This document shows positions 18,424 to 27,439 of a stretch of 64,000 nucleotides of DNA, in pieces. This DNA comes from Trichococcus collinsii (GTDB lineage Bacteria > Bacillota > Bacilli > Lactobacillales > Aerococcaceae), in assembly GCF_900107505.1 (NCBI RefSeq), contig NZ_FNQH01000005.1, positions 98,013 to 162,012 of the forward strand. Reading direction: 5' to 3'. Both the position numbers and the translations under genes were made by a program. The number at the start of each line of letters is the position of its first letter. The stretch's first letter is position 1. The notes under the pieces were generated by a model. The model ran no database searches and was not told the DNA's origin. It was given only the letters and a program-made list of their open reading frames with translations.

Positions 18424-19071
18424 TCAGCGAGTAGCGCCATTCAGATAGGGGTTTGAATAGATTTCTTCCCTTACTGTCGTAGGATCGCCATGTCCCGGGA
18501 ACAGGACGGTTTCTCCTGGCAAAGGTACGATATATTTCTGGATTCCTTCGATAAGAGTTGTATGGCTGCCGCCCGGCAAATCACTGCGGCCGACGCTCCC
18601 TTTGAAGATAACATCTCCTACGATGGCAAACCCGTTCTCGCGGAAAATGAAGATGGTGCTTCCTGGTGAATGCCCGGGAATATGTTGCATCTCAAAACGG
18701 AATTCTCCGATTTCGTAAGGCCCCATCTCTTCGAAGAAGACATCCGCTTCTTTCGACAACCGGACATCCGGAACGTTCGGATTGCGTGCTGATCCGTTCA
18801 GTTCCGGATTCAACAACCATTCCCGTTCGATAGGATTTTGGTAGACGGGAACGTCGTATTTTTCCCGGATTGTTTCGAGGGCTCCGATGTGATCGTAGTG
18901 CGCATGGGTCAACACGATCGCTATCGGATGCAATTCATTCTCTTCGATTGCTGCAATGATGTCTTCCGCTTGCTCACCTGGATCAAAGATGATCGTATCA
19001 TTCTCATGGTCGCCGATCAAAAAATAACAGTTTTCCTGGATAGGACCGACTGTAATTGCGTACATTTCCAT
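18424..19071 (-). CDS. Metallo-beta-lactamase-fold hydrolase, glyoxalase II-like
   Basis: A 215-residue cytoplasmic MBL-fold protein. The metal motif THAHYDHIG (~55-63), a following H in HIPGHSPGS, and D in VGDVIF and H in FPGHGDPT complete the dinuclear site. It resembles Bacillus YqgX, a glyoxalase II that hydrolyses S-lactoyl-thiol conjugates; the substrate is inference. Interestingly mgsA, which makes methylglyoxal, is also in this window, but far away. GGAGG lies upstream of the ATG. Confidence 0.88.
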   Translation of the reverse strand: MEMYAITVGPIQENCYFLIGDHENDTIIFDPGEQAEDIIAAIEENELHPIAIVLTHAHYDHIGALETIREKYDVPVYQNPIEREWLLNPELNGSARNPNVPDVRLSKEADVFFEEMGPYEIGEFRFEMQHIPGHSPGSTIFIFRENGFAIVGDVIFKGSVGRSDLPGGSHTTLIEGIQKYIVPLPGETVLFPGHGDPTTVREEIYSNPYLNGATR

Positions 19072-19213
19072 ATATTGTTTCCTCCCTCTTTTTCGATTAC
19101 CTCTCTATTATAAGAGAACGATGAGAAATATCCTAGCGAAAAACGGGAATTTCTGCTGTCTATTCAGCAAAAGCCCCCGTTCTCCAGTTTTTTTCATATG
19201 GATTATTAATGAA

Positions 19214-19702
19214 TCAGGCCATTTTTTCAGCAAAACCGATGATCTTGTTCATGTACTTCATAAGCGGTGCTGAGACAACCAACACGACAGCTTCACCGAA
19301 TGCCGCTGTCACAAAGCTGAACCAAAAAGGCAAATCAAGAACGATATAAAGCTCAATCGCGACAAGAACCATCGTCAACGTGAAAACGAGCGCGGTCATC
19401 ATCATGCGTTTCATTTCGGAATCGTTGGGTTTGAACAATTTTTCCAGAATAAGGAAAGAGATTAATGTCTGACCAAATCCGAACACCAAGTCCCAAGCCC
19501 CTAATGTCGAAAAAATCAGGTTGGCAATGAAAACACCCGCCAAAACACCGTATTTATAATCTTTGTGGTAGCCTACCAAATGATTCAGCATTTCTGAAAC
19601 ACGGAATTGGATGGCACCGAACGACATAAAAGCAAAAACCCCTGTCAAAGCAACATAAAGTGCTGCGATAATTGTATTGATAACCATTTTTCTTGTACTC
19701 AA
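19214..19702 (-). CDS. queT: QueT, queuosine precursor transporter (ECF S component)
   Basis: A 162-residue membrane protein with about five or six hydrophobic helices, of the QueT family (MVINTIIAALYVALTGVFAF, then FRVSEMLNHLVGY). It is the substrate-binding S component that captures preQ1/preQ0 for an energy-coupling-factor transporter encoded elsewhere. The start is a TTG, chosen because GGAGG lies 8 bases before it and that GGAGG is part of a preQ1 riboswitch. The ATG five codons later has no site of its own. Queuosine supply feeds tRNA anticodon modification. Confidence 0.9.
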   Translation of the reverse strand: MSTRKMVINTIIAALYVALTGVFAFMSFGAIQFRVSEMLNHLVGYHKDYKYGVLAGVFIANLIFSTLGAWDLVFGFGQTLISFLILEKLFKPNDSEMKRMMMTALVFTLTMVLVAIELYIVLDLPFWFSFVTAAFGEAVVLVVSAPLMKYMNKIIGFAEKMA

Positions 19703-19710
19703 CCTAAAAA

Positions 19711-19749
19711 CCTCCTAGTTTTTTTCGTGGGATGGTAGACGAACCACGC
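19711..19749 (-). promoter_or_regulatory. preQ1-I riboswitch controlling queT
   Basis: On the minus strand the leader begins GCGTGGTTC, forms a short stem (GTGG / CCAC) around a CCATC-containing loop, continues into GAAAAAAACTA and runs straight into GGAGG. This fits the preQ1-I pattern: short P1 stem, A-rich tail ending in ACTA, and a pseudoknot touching the Shine-Dalgarno. Ligand binding would hide the ribosome site of queT, so control is probably translational. Agreement between element and transporter makes the call strong. Confidence 0.82.
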
Positions 19750-19838
19750 ACTCCTTCGAGAGCTCAAACAGTTTACCATATATGTTCTCTTTTGAAAACG
19801 GCTAACGGCGCATTTTCATCTGATTTTCATTACCAAAA

Positions 19839-19874
19839 AAAGCTGTCTACCCTTAACAGGTACCCGACAGCTTT
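19839..19874 (-). terminator. Terminator after alr
   Basis: On the minus strand a 9-bp stem AAAGCTGTC / GACAGCTTT with an 18-base loop is followed by TTTT. Confidence 0.8.
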
Positions 19875-19891
19875 CCCGATTTTTCTTTTTT

Positions 19892-21013
19892 CTATTTGTA
19901 AACGCGTGGGACGCGCGCGTTGATTCCCGTCAAAATTTCATAGCCGATCGTATCGATCCTTACCGCCATTTCGGACGGATTATTGACGAGTCCACCGTTT
20001 TTCCCCAAGAGCGTCACTTTCGTCCCGACCGGATATTCTTTCGGCAAACTGATCATGCATTGATCCATGCAGATGACTCCCCGGATTGGACAACGCTGGC
20101 CATCGACGATGACTGTCTGATGGCGAAGATCCCGTCTCCATCCGTCGGCATAGCCGATTGGAAGCGTAGCGATCCATTCTCCCTCGAAAGCACGGTAACG
20201 GGCACCATATGCGATTGTGTCGCCTTCATGCATCTGCTTGACATAGCTGATATGCGTATCCAACTGTACCGATGGCTTCAATTCGTACGGAAGCTCCAAT
20301 ACGGTGTCAGAAGGATTGTATCCGTACATTGCGATACCGACGCGGACCGCATCCGTCTTAAACGCTTCATGCCAAAGCGAAATCGCGGAATTCGCCAGAT
20401 GCACTATCGGTGGCCGTTGCTCCATTGCCTGCAAAATTTCTTCAAATAAAGCCAGTTGGCGATCCACCAATGTCGGATCTTCACCGTCGGCCGTCGCGAA
20501 GTGCGTAAAGATACCTTCGAAAACAAAGCCATTCAGTTCGGCAATGCGCGCTTCGAAGCCTTTGACCTCCTCGACCGTACGCAAGCCAATCCGGCCCATC
20601 CCGGTATCAATGGCCAAATGCACCCGGACCGGCAGCTCCGTTTCTCGGTTCTTCAGATACGGCAAGGCCGCTTCTAGCCATTCCGCTGCTGTTACAGCTA
20701 CGCTGATTCCGTTGTCAGCTATGAGCGCAGCGTCTTCTGCCTCCGTTGGGCCCACAACCATGATGAAGTCATCGGACAGCCCATTTTCCCGCAGCTCCAT
20801 CGCCTCATCCAACAGCGCGACACAGAATCCGTCCACACCCGCTTCCTTCGCCTTTTTCGCGACCGGAACAGCTCCCAATCCATAGGCATCGGCTTTGACA
20901 ACCGCAAAAAATTTCTTTCCAGGAGACAGACCCTTCCTGATTTGTTGGATATTCCACGAAATAGCTTCCAAATCGATGGTTTCTATCGTGGGACGGTGCT
21001 TTCCTACTACCAT
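19892..21013 (-). CDS. alr: Alanine racemase
   Basis: 373 residues, the usual length. The N-terminal PLP barrel carries the PLP lysine K40 in VVKADAYGLG, and the C-terminal beta domain carries the second catalytic tyrosine in IAYGARY and CMDQCMI. It converts L-alanine to D-alanine for peptidoglycan, feeding Ddl and MurF, whose genes lie just upstream. AAGGGG precedes the ATG. It lies 13 bases after acpS in the same direction, the classic acpS-alr pair of Firmicutes. Confidence 0.96.
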   Translation of the reverse strand: MVVGKHRPTIETIDLEAISWNIQQIRKGLSPGKKFFAVVKADAYGLGAVPVAKKAKEAGVDGFCVALLDEAMELRENGLSDDFIMVVGPTEAEDAALIADNGISVAVTAAEWLEAALPYLKNRETELPVRVHLAIDTGMGRIGLRTVEEVKGFEARIAELNGFVFEGIFTHFATADGEDPTLVDRQLALFEEILQAMEQRPPIVHLANSAISLWHEAFKTDAVRVGIAMYGYNPSDTVLELPYELKPSVQLDTHISYVKQMHEGDTIAYGARYRAFEGEWIATLPIGYADGWRRDLRHQTVIVDGQRCPIRGVICMDQCMISLPKEYPVGTKVTLLGKNGGLVNNPSEMAVRIDTIGYEILTGINARVPRVYK

Positions 21014-21026
21014 GGTTAAAACCCCT

Positions 21027-21377
21027 TTACTTTTCTAATACCACTTGCGCGGCAATGATGTTTCCCGAATGGGTGATGGAAACGAATCCTGCCCCATCAA
21101 ACGGAGATTTGGTTATTTCAGGCTTCCGGTTCTCTCCGGGCAAAATTTCGATATCTTGGAAAGACAGCTTACCGATACCTGTGCCATAAGCCTTTGAGAA
21201 AGCTTCTTTTGCGGCATAGCGTCCAGCCAGAAATTCCATTTGGCGTGCTCCGCTCAGAGACGAGAACAGTTTCATTTCCGCTACGGTCAAAACCCGTTCC
21301 GCAAAACCCGAACGCCGATCATAGGCTTTCGTGATGCGGTCCAACTCGGTTACGTCCAATCCTATTCCATAAATCAT
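21027..21377 (-). CDS. acpS: Holo-[acyl-carrier-protein] synthase
   Basis: 116 residues, typical for AcpS. It transfers 4'-phosphopantetheine from CoA to acyl carrier protein. The magnesium motifs are GLDVTELDR at the N-terminus and AAKEAFSKA in the middle. The reading frame extends to 21473, but only the ATG at 21377 gives the family N-terminus (MIYGIGLDV). A GAGGCGG sequence lies upstream. It is co-transcribed with alr. Confidence 0.93.
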   Translation of the reverse strand: MIYGIGLDVTELDRITKAYDRRSGFAERVLTVAEMKLFSSLSGARQMEFLAGRYAAKEAFSKAYGTGIGKLSFQDIEILPGENRKPEITKSPFDGAGFVSITHSGNIIAAQVVLEK

Positions 21378-21445
21378 TCCAATCACCGCCTCTTCTGCAT
21401 GCATTGTTCTCATTTTACCAAAAACAAAAAAATTTCCAGCATAAG

Positions 21446-21490
21446 AAAAACCTCTTCTCCTGGCATAGGCCAATTGGAGAAGAGGTTTTT
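21446..21490 (-). terminator. Terminator after cshA
   Basis: A 15-bp perfect stem (AAAAACCTCTTCTCC / GGAGAAGAGGTTTTT), 10 bases past the cshA stop. It is strong in both directions. Confidence 0.92.
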
Positions 21491-21499
21491 GATCACGAA

Positions 21500-23074
21500 T
21501 TAGTCGTTGTTGCTGCGGATAGTAAAGCTATGGCTGCTTTTTTTAGGTGCGCCGGCACTGCCGCCGCCACGTTTGTCATCATAGCGTTTGCCGCCGGAGC
21601 GTGGTTTGCTGTCGCTTGAGCGATTTTTGTTGCCACTGCGTTCTCCGCTGCGTTCGCCACCGCCGCTGCCGCGTCTTTCTGATGAACTACGGTTACCTTT
21701 GTAGCCGCCGCCCGTGCTCTTACCTTTGTAACCACCGCCGCCTTTACCTTTTCTTGAAGGCAATGGGCGTTCTGGCGTGATCTTAACAGGAACATCAGTA
21801 GCATCTTTAGAAAGACTCTTCAAGAATGCTGCTACCAAATCTTCAGCAGTGTGCTCTTCAAGCAAACGAACAGCTGCACGTTGATATTTGTCTGTTTCTG
21901 TTTCTTTTACCAACGACTCCACTTCATCCATAGCTGATTTTACTTGGCCACGGAAAGCTTCTTCATCACTTGGTGGTTGTAATGGAGTGATCGGTTTTTT
22001 GGTTAAGTTTTCGATTGTACGCAAGTAATCCATTTCGTTTGGTGTAACGAAAGTAACGGACATACCTTCTTTACCTGCACGACCTGTACGGCCGATACGG
22101 TGAACATAGCTTTCTGGATCTTGAGGGATATCGTAGTTGTACACGTGTGTAACACCTGTAACATCCAATCCACGAGCAGCAACGTCAGTCGCTACCAAGA
22201 AATCCAAATCGCCAGTCTTGAATGCATTCAGAACACTCATACGTTTTTGTTGTGTCAAATCGCCATGGATTCCTTCTGCGCGGTAACCGCGTAGTTCCAA
22301 TCCTTTGGACAATTCATCAACACGACGTTTTGTACGGCCGAATACAATAGCCAATTCCGGATTTTGAACATCGAACAAACGAGTCATTGTATCGAATTTT
22401 TCAAAATCTTTACATTTGACGAAATATTGATCAATTAAGTTAGCTGAAGCGTGGGATGCTTTAATTTTCACGTGTTCTGGAGCATGCATGAATTTAACAC
22501 CGATTTTTTTGATCTGGTCAGGCATCGTTGCTGAGAACAACAATGTTTGACGCTCAGACGGTGTTTCACTAAGGATGCTTTCGATGTCTTCCAAGAAGCC
22601 CATGTTCAACATTTCATCTGCTTCATCCAAAACTAGCGTTTCAATATGATCCAAACGAATTGTTTTGCGTTTGATATGATCCAATAAACGGCCTGGTGTC
22701 CCAACGATAATTTGCGGTTTGTTTTTTAAAGCGCGAATTTGACGGCTGATATCTGCTCCACCATAAACAACTTGTACTGATACATGTTTGTCTTTGCCTA
22801 AGCGATAAAGTTCTTCTTGTGTTTGAATCGCTAATTCACGTGTTGGCGCGATAACAATCCCTTGGATAGCTTTGTTTTCTGTGTTGATTTTTTGCAACAT
22901 CGGCAATCCAAAAGCGGCTGTTTTACCAGTACCTGTTTGTGCTTGGCCGATAACGTCCAATCCTTTGAGCGCCAAAGGAATAGTTTCCGTTTGGATGGGT
23001 GTTGCTTCCTCGAAGCCCATTGTCTCAATTGACTGTAATAATACTGCATCTAAACCTAATTCTGAAAATTTCAT
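21500..23074 (-). CDS. cshA: DEAD-box RNA helicase CshA
   Basis: 524 residues. All core motifs are present: Q motif (GFEEATPIQ), Walker A (AQTGTGKT), PTRELA, DEAD (VLDEADEML), SAT, and [10 protein letters not shown] near 325. A basic Gly/Ser/Arg-rich tail follows (from ~430: GGGGYKGKS and [11 protein letters not shown] repeats) that binds RNA. It takes part in RNA turnover, ribosome assembly and cold growth. TAGGAGG precedes the ATG. Codons in this gene look more biased than those of its neighbours, fitting high expression. Confidence 0.95.
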   Translation of the reverse strand: MKFSELGLDAVLLQSIETMGFEEATPIQTETIPLALKGLDVIGQAQTGTGKTAAFGLPMLQKINTENKAIQGIVIAPTRELAIQTQEELYRLGKDKHVSVQVVYGGADISRQIRALKNKPQIIVGTPGRLLDHIKRKTIRLDHIETLVLDEADEMLNMGFLEDIESILSETPSERQTLLFSATMPDQIKKIGVKFMHAPEHVKIKASHASANLIDQYFVKCKDFEKFDTMTRLFDVQNPELAIVFGRTKRRVDELSKGLELRGYRAEGIHGDLTQQKRMSVLNAFKTGDLDFLVATDVAARGLDVTGVTHVYNYDIPQDPESYVHRIGRTGRAGKEGMSVTFVTPNEMDYLRTIENLTKKPITPLQPPSDEEAFRGQVKSAMDEVESLVKETETDKYQRAAVRLLEEHTAEDLVAAFLKSLSKDATDVPVKITPERPLPSRKGKGGGGYKGKSTGGGYKGNRSSSERRGSGGGERSGERSGNKNRSSDSKPRSGGKRYDDKRGGGSAGAPKKSSHSFTIRSNND

Positions 23075-23478
23075 GTTTCCTCCTAATTTTGAGAAACTAA
23101 AATTTAGAGAGTCTTTTCTTTTACCCGTATCTAAATACGGTTCATAATCTTATAAATAAAAGATAAACCTTTTTTACTTAATCCCTTGAATAGAAAGCTT
23201 GATAAATCAAACATTCTGCACTTCGCAGAAAAAACCCTCTTATTTCTCTATTCTTACCATCAGCAATAATAACACGTTCCGCAGAGTTTTACAAATCATT
23301 TTCTCTTAAAATAATGAAATTTCTTACAAAAAAACCTTGTTGTAAGGATATTTCCAATGAAAATGACAAGTAAATCTACAATTTACCGACATTTGACATA
23401 TGCGCTCCACATTGGCTGTAAAAGGGATCTCCTTGCTTTCGCGACGACGTGACCCATCCAAATCCTTTATATTTCCTA
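23075..23478. other. Long leader/intergenic region between murF and cshA
   Basis: 404 bases without a gene, A/T-rich near cshA. On the minus strand it holds a small hairpin TTCTGC / GCAGAA at about 23215-23232 within the probable cshA 5' leader. A possible weak promoter (TTGTAA, 16 bases, TTATTA) lies near 23265-23300. A long structured 5' UTR is common for cold-responsive DEAD-box helicases, but nothing here proves regulation. Confidence 0.4.
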
Positions 23479-24855
23479 TTATACACGCAAAGCTGCCACA
23501 ACCGCCAATAAATCAGTTCCGAAACTGGATTTGATCAGTACTTGATCGGCTTGTTGGAGCTCTGCCTTGAGCTTATCGATCAATGGCGCCTTTTCCCCAA
23601 CATAATGATAAAGTTGCCCTTTCGGAAAGACAGTCTTTAATTTTTCATAAAGAGCGGCCATTTCCGTGCCGTACAGATAGACCTGATCGAACTCCACAGG
23701 AGAAATTTCAGCCGCCAAGGCAGCATGCATTTCAGCAGAACGTTCACCCAATTCACGGATATCCCCGAGCACCGCAATTTTCTTGCCCTCACGCGGTAGC
23801 TGTGCGAAGGAGCGCAGCACGGCTGTCATGGAAGTCGGGCTGGCATTGTACGCATCATTCAACAATTGCGAGCCATTTACGCCAGCTAGCCACTGCGTGC
23901 GATTGGCGGTCAGCTGAAAAGTCGCCAGCGCTTCTTTCACTTCAGCGATCGTCATGCCCAATACCTGTGCAGCGGTTAACGCAGCCAAAGCATTCCGGAC
24001 ATTGTAAACACCCAATACAGGGATTTCCAGATTGACATTCGGATCCAGATTCACATGGAAAGTTGTTCTGGTTTTACCAGGAACGATGGCATAGGCATAG
24101 ACCGTATTCGTTTCGTCCGTGCCGAAAGTCAGCTGACGGAAGTTACTTTCCTGAGGCAGCTCTTCGGCAATCAACGGCTCGTCACCCGGATAAATGAACG
24201 TCCCTTCCGGCTTTAGCCCCTCCAAAATTTCCAATTTAGCTTTGGCGATGCCACGACGGCTCCCGAGGAACTCCAGATGGCTGTCCCCAATCAACGTGAT
24301 GATGGCGACATCCGGTTTTGCCAATCGGCTCAACAAGCTGATTTCGCCGAAGTTACTCATGCCCATTTCAAGCACCAGCACCTCTGTGTCTTCCGGCATC
24401 TCCAGAATGGTCATGGGCATGCCGATTTCATTATTGTAATTGCCCTCTGTCTTATGGACACGGAATCGAGCGGACAGAACGGCAGCCGTCATGTCCTTAG
24501 TGGTGGTCTTTCCGTTGCTACCGGTGATCGCGACGACTTTCGGTTGGATCATATTCAGATAGGCTTCCGCTAGCTTTTGCAAAGCTTCCAGCGTATCGTC
24601 CACCAGAATGACGGCAATATTTTCAGGAGCTTCTCCCGCCGCACGGCTCCATAAAGTTGCCGTTGCTCCGTTTTTGATTGCAGACTGGACATAATCATGA
24701 CCATCCGTTTCCCCCTGCAAAGGCACAAACAAACTGCCAGGCGTTGCTTTGCGGGAGTCGAAGACGACAGCATTTATTTCAGCAAAGCGATTAGCCGAAG
24801 TGTAGTCGATCGCCCCTACTGCTTTCACAACATCGATAATGCGTAGTGGTTTCAT
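23479..24855 (-). CDS. murF: MurF, UDP-MurNAc-tripeptide-D-Ala-D-Ala ligase
   Basis: 458 residues. It adds the D-Ala-D-Ala dipeptide to the peptidoglycan precursor in the cytoplasm. The ATP site is ITGSNGKTTTKD (~110-121). Mur ligase middle-domain residues appear in EGNYNNEIGMP and NRTQWL, and the C-terminal domain contains LNDAYNASPTSM. It lies downstream of ddl, which makes its substrate, but a long terminator and a dispersed repeat lie between them, so murF may have its own promoter. GAGGAA precedes the ATG. Confidence 0.95.
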   Translation of the reverse strand: MKPLRIIDVVKAVGAIDYTSANRFAEINAVVFDSRKATPGSLFVPLQGETDGHDYVQSAIKNGATATLWSRAAGEAPENIAVILVDDTLEALQKLAEAYLNMIQPKVVAITGSNGKTTTKDMTAAVLSARFRVHKTEGNYNNEIGMPMTILEMPEDTEVLVLEMGMSNFGEISLLSRLAKPDVAIITLIGDSHLEFLGSRRGIAKAKLEILEGLKPEGTFIYPGDEPLIAEELPQESNFRQLTFGTDETNTVYAYAIVPGKTRTTFHVNLDPNVNLEIPVLGVYNVRNALAALTAAQVLGMTIAEVKEALATFQLTANRTQWLAGVNGSQLLNDAYNASPTSMTAVLRSFAQLPREGKKIAVLGDIRELGERSAEMHAALAAEISPVEFDQVYLYGTEMAALYEKLKTVFPKGQLYHYVGEKAPLIDKLKAELQQADQVLIKSSFGTDLLAVVAALRV

Positions 24856-24907
24856 AGTTGATTCCTCATTTCCTATTAGTTCTCAGAAGTTTTGCCCCTG
24901 ATCTTAG

Positions 24908-25031
24908 AAAAGCTGAACGGGTTCGTTCAACCCTGACAGAAATTTAGGAAATCTGGCCCTGAATGAGCATCGAAGAGGGCAATGGGGCAGATTTATCTAA
25001 TTTCCGAGGGGCTAACCCGTGAAGCTAGCCA
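24908..25031 (+). repeat. Dispersed 125-bp imperfect-palindrome repeat, copy 1
   Basis: It begins AAAAGCTGAACGGGTT and ends AACCCGTGAAGCTAGCC, with outer arms AACGGGTT / AACCCGT, then ACCCT / GGGCT, an inner arm around AGGAAATCTGG / CAGATTTATCT, and a central GAGCATCGAAGAG. Closely similar copies lie at 48795 and 51760 and a variant at 35480. It sits 52 bases upstream of the murF start, in the opposite orientation to murF. Confidence 0.85.
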
Positions 25032-25113
25032 ATATTTTGGTTGTGCAACTCCTTATAACACCTATGGTGATGCACTTTTGGATTCAAAATATTCTATACA
25101 TTTCTACTGTATT

Positions 25114-25192
25114 AAAAAAGCCGTCCTTTCCCTAGGTTCGCAGCAAGCACTCCATGCTTTCAGTGCTGCTGACAATCCGGGAAATCACGGCC
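25114..25192 (-). terminator. Extended terminator hairpin after ddl
   Basis: On the minus strand GCCGT...TTTCCC pairs with GGGAAA...ACGGC, enclosing a second stem CAGCAGCACT / AGTGCTTGCTG, and ends in TTTTTTA. At about 79 bases it is much longer than a usual terminator. Confidence 0.75.
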
Positions 25193-25201
25193 TTCCATTC
25201 A

Positions 25202-26287
25202 TTATTCTACAAATTGATAGGACAGTTTTTCTTCATGGCGCTTCAATGCCAACTGGATCAATTCTTCCACCAGATCACTGTATTTCAATCCTGTGTGTTC
25301 CCATAGCAACGGATACATGCTGCGGGAAGTGAAGCCAGGCAAAGTATTGACTTCATTGATGTAGATTTCATTGTTTTTGGTAACAAAGAAATCGCATCGA
25401 CTCAAACCGCTTCCATCCAGCGCTCGAAAAGCGATTGTTGCATAATTCTGCAATTTGGCAGTAATTTCTTCCGGTAATTCAGACGGAATCTGCAGCAATA
25501 CTTCTTCATTGCCATACTTTTCTTCGTAGTCATAGAAATCTTTGGTTTTAACGATTTCACCGGGTACGGAGGTATGAACATCGTCATTTCCCAATACCGC
25601 AATTTCGATTTCACGGGCTTCGATGCCTTGTTCAACGACCACGCGACGGTCATAGCGGAAAGCCGTTTCAATCGCTGCAGTCAACTCTTCAAGATTCGTA
25701 GCTTTGGAGATGCCGACACTTGAGCCCATATTAGCTGGCTTTATGTACATCGGATAAATCAGGCTGCCTTCGCATTGGATGAAGATCTTCTCGCGATCAT
25801 TTTTCCAATCATTTCGGGTTACGGCCACATAAGGCACTTGTGGCAATCCTGCTTGTTGGAAAAGATGCTTGCTGATGATTTTGTCCATTCCGCTGGCGCT
25901 GGCAAGGACACCACAGCCGACATACGGCATATTCAGGACTTCAAATAGCCCTTGTACCGTTCCGTCTTCTCCGTTAGGACCATGCAATACCGGGAAGATG
26001 ACAGCATCCTCAGACTGGATGTCTGCTGGTGAAATTAGTTCGCCGTAGGATTTGCCATCCTGTGAATCGGCGAAGCGTTTCTCGGAACCCGGCTCCAAAT
26101 ATAAGTTTTCAGAGAATGCAACGGGTTCAGAAAGGGATTGCCCTTGAATCCATGCGCCTGCCTTGGTGATATAGACTGGCACAACTTCATAATAGTTGAA
26201 ATAGATCGCCTTTATGATCGAATGTGCTGTCAGGATCGAAATATCGTGCTCAGCGCTCTTTCCGCCGTAAATCAAATAAATTTTCAT
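25202..26287 (-). CDS. ddl: D-alanine-D-alanine ligase
   Basis: 361 residues with the ATP-grasp fold. It joins two D-alanines for peptidoglycan. Visible motifs are GGKSAEHDIS at the N-terminus, HGPNGEDGTVQGLFE, KPANMGSSVGISK and FTSRSMYP near the C-terminus. The residue at the specificity position appears in the usual D-Ala-D-Ala context, but that cannot be judged firmly here. GGAGGA precedes the ATG. It works with alr (D-Ala supply) and murF (use of the dipeptide). Confidence 0.95.
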   Translation of the reverse strand: MKIYLIYGGKSAEHDISILTAHSIIKAIYFNYYEVVPVYITKAGAWIQGQSLSEPVAFSENLYLEPGSEKRFADSQDGKSYGELISPADIQSEDAVIFPVLHGPNGEDGTVQGLFEVLNMPYVGCGVLASASGMDKIISKHLFQQAGLPQVPYVAVTRNDWKNDREKIFIQCEGSLIYPMYIKPANMGSSVGISKATNLEELTAAIETAFRYDRRVVVEQGIEAREIEIAVLGNDDVHTSVPGEIVKTKDFYDYEEKYGNEEVLLQIPSELPEEITAKLQNYATIAFRALDGSGLSRCDFFVTKNNEIYINEVNTLPGFTSRSMYPLLWEHTGLKYSDLVEELIQLALKRHEEKLSYQFVE

Positions 26288-26437
26288 CGAGAAATCCTCC
26301 GAATTTTTTGATAACTACCTTAATCAAAACATATTGTACCATATTTATTTTTTGCCTAAAACGATTTTTGTGAAAAGTGGCTTGGCATAGCTCCTGCCGA
26401 GGCCAAAACAGCTGATCCCGGCTCAATGGATACAGAA

Positions 26438-26463
26438 AAAGCCTAAGTTCCGGCTTAGGCTTT
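26438..26463 (-). terminator. Terminator overlapping the stop of the next gene
   Basis: A 10-bp perfect stem AAAGCCTAAG / CTTAGGCTTT with a 6-base loop, followed on the minus strand by TTTTTCTG. The stem runs into the stop codon of the gene above it. Confidence 0.88.
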
Positions 26464-27212
26464 CATTCAAAGTCTATGTCTATTTTCCACTCATTGCGTT
26501 CCATGTCATAACAGATGGTGCCCACCGAATCTTTTTCGTTGAAACGGCCGCCGATGGTGGCATATCGGTCTTCCGCGATGAACAATGGGATGCAGTATGT
26601 ATTTTCTTCGATGCTCATCTGTCTGAAGGAGATGACGGCTCCTTCTTTGAAGATCGGAATGAATTCCTTCACGCGTTCGATCGGGAATGGCGCAATTTCT
26701 TTGTCTTTCTGATAAAAACGCTTCTTCTCATTCACTTTTTCCTTTAACTTGACGGTGATGGCTTCAGCGAACAGCTCATGGAATTGCTCCAAATAGCGAT
26801 AGTACATTTTTATGAAACCATTCGGCAACGTGAGGTAGATGTAACTGTTTTGTAATTTGTAATAGAACGGTGAGTGCAAGTGTGTATGCGCATGGGCGAT
26901 ATACAAGATCTCGGATATTTCGATTGGGGTGAGGAGATGCAACATATCCACATTCACAAAATCAATCCATTTTCCCATAGCGGTTTGATTGTCCGTCCCT
27001 TTTTGGAAGAACGCTTTTACGTTTTCTTGGCCTTTGATAACCTGAAACCCGGTATGATTATCATATGTTCCGATGCTTTTTCTTCCGTCCACCAACAATA
27101 AGTTTTCTGGAAGCTTCCGGGCTAACTTTGTGTAATCCTTCACCGCTATCCCTTTGCTCAAAACAAAATTGCTGACTGTTTCATAATGAACATATAACAT
27201 ATCTTCACTCAT
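26463..27212 (-). CDS. Hypothetical cytoplasmic protein, 249 residues
   Basis: I do not recognise this protein. It has no signal peptide or membrane helix. It is rich in aromatic residues and histidine in its middle (IAHAHTHLHSPFYYKL), followed by a basic stretch (KLKEKVNEKKRFYQKDKE) and a beta-rich C-terminus ending in acidic residues. The AHAHTHLH cluster could bind metal, but it is not a known motif to me. The ATG at 27212 follows GGGGGGA; the frame is open to 27251 without a good site. It has its own terminator, so it is probably a one-gene unit. Confidence 0.75.
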   Translation of the reverse strand: MSEDMLYVHYETVSNFVLSKGIAVKDYTKLARKLPENLLLVDGRKSIGTYDNHTGFQVIKGQENVKAFFQKGTDNQTAMGKWIDFVNVDMLHLLTPIEISEILYIAHAHTHLHSPFYYKLQNSYIYLTLPNGFIKMYYRYLEQFHELFAEAITVKLKEKVNEKKRFYQKDKEIAPFPIERVKEFIPIFKEGAVISFRQMSIEENTYCIPLFIAEDRYATIGGRFNEKDSVGTICYDMERNEWKIDIDFE

Positions 27213-27439
27213 GAATGATCCCCCCCTTTCCGAAATATCCCTTATTATCATTCTACTACGCGCAAAACCGATTAAGGTATCAGTACCATGTTAATATTAT
27301 TACAAATCCGTATCTTTTACAAAGATAATTTGCCTTTTTATCCTATTTTTTTTCACAGCAACAAATTGAAAGGGTTTTCATACCAAAAGCCGAACTTTAT
27401 TTGTGCAATTTGGATAAAATGTCCGAAAAAAGAAGCTAT

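Noticed and set aside
24982..25332. A 116-codon frame starting inside a dispersed repeat
   Set aside because: It crosses the repeat, the ddl terminator and the ddl 3' end; it has no ribosome site or family.
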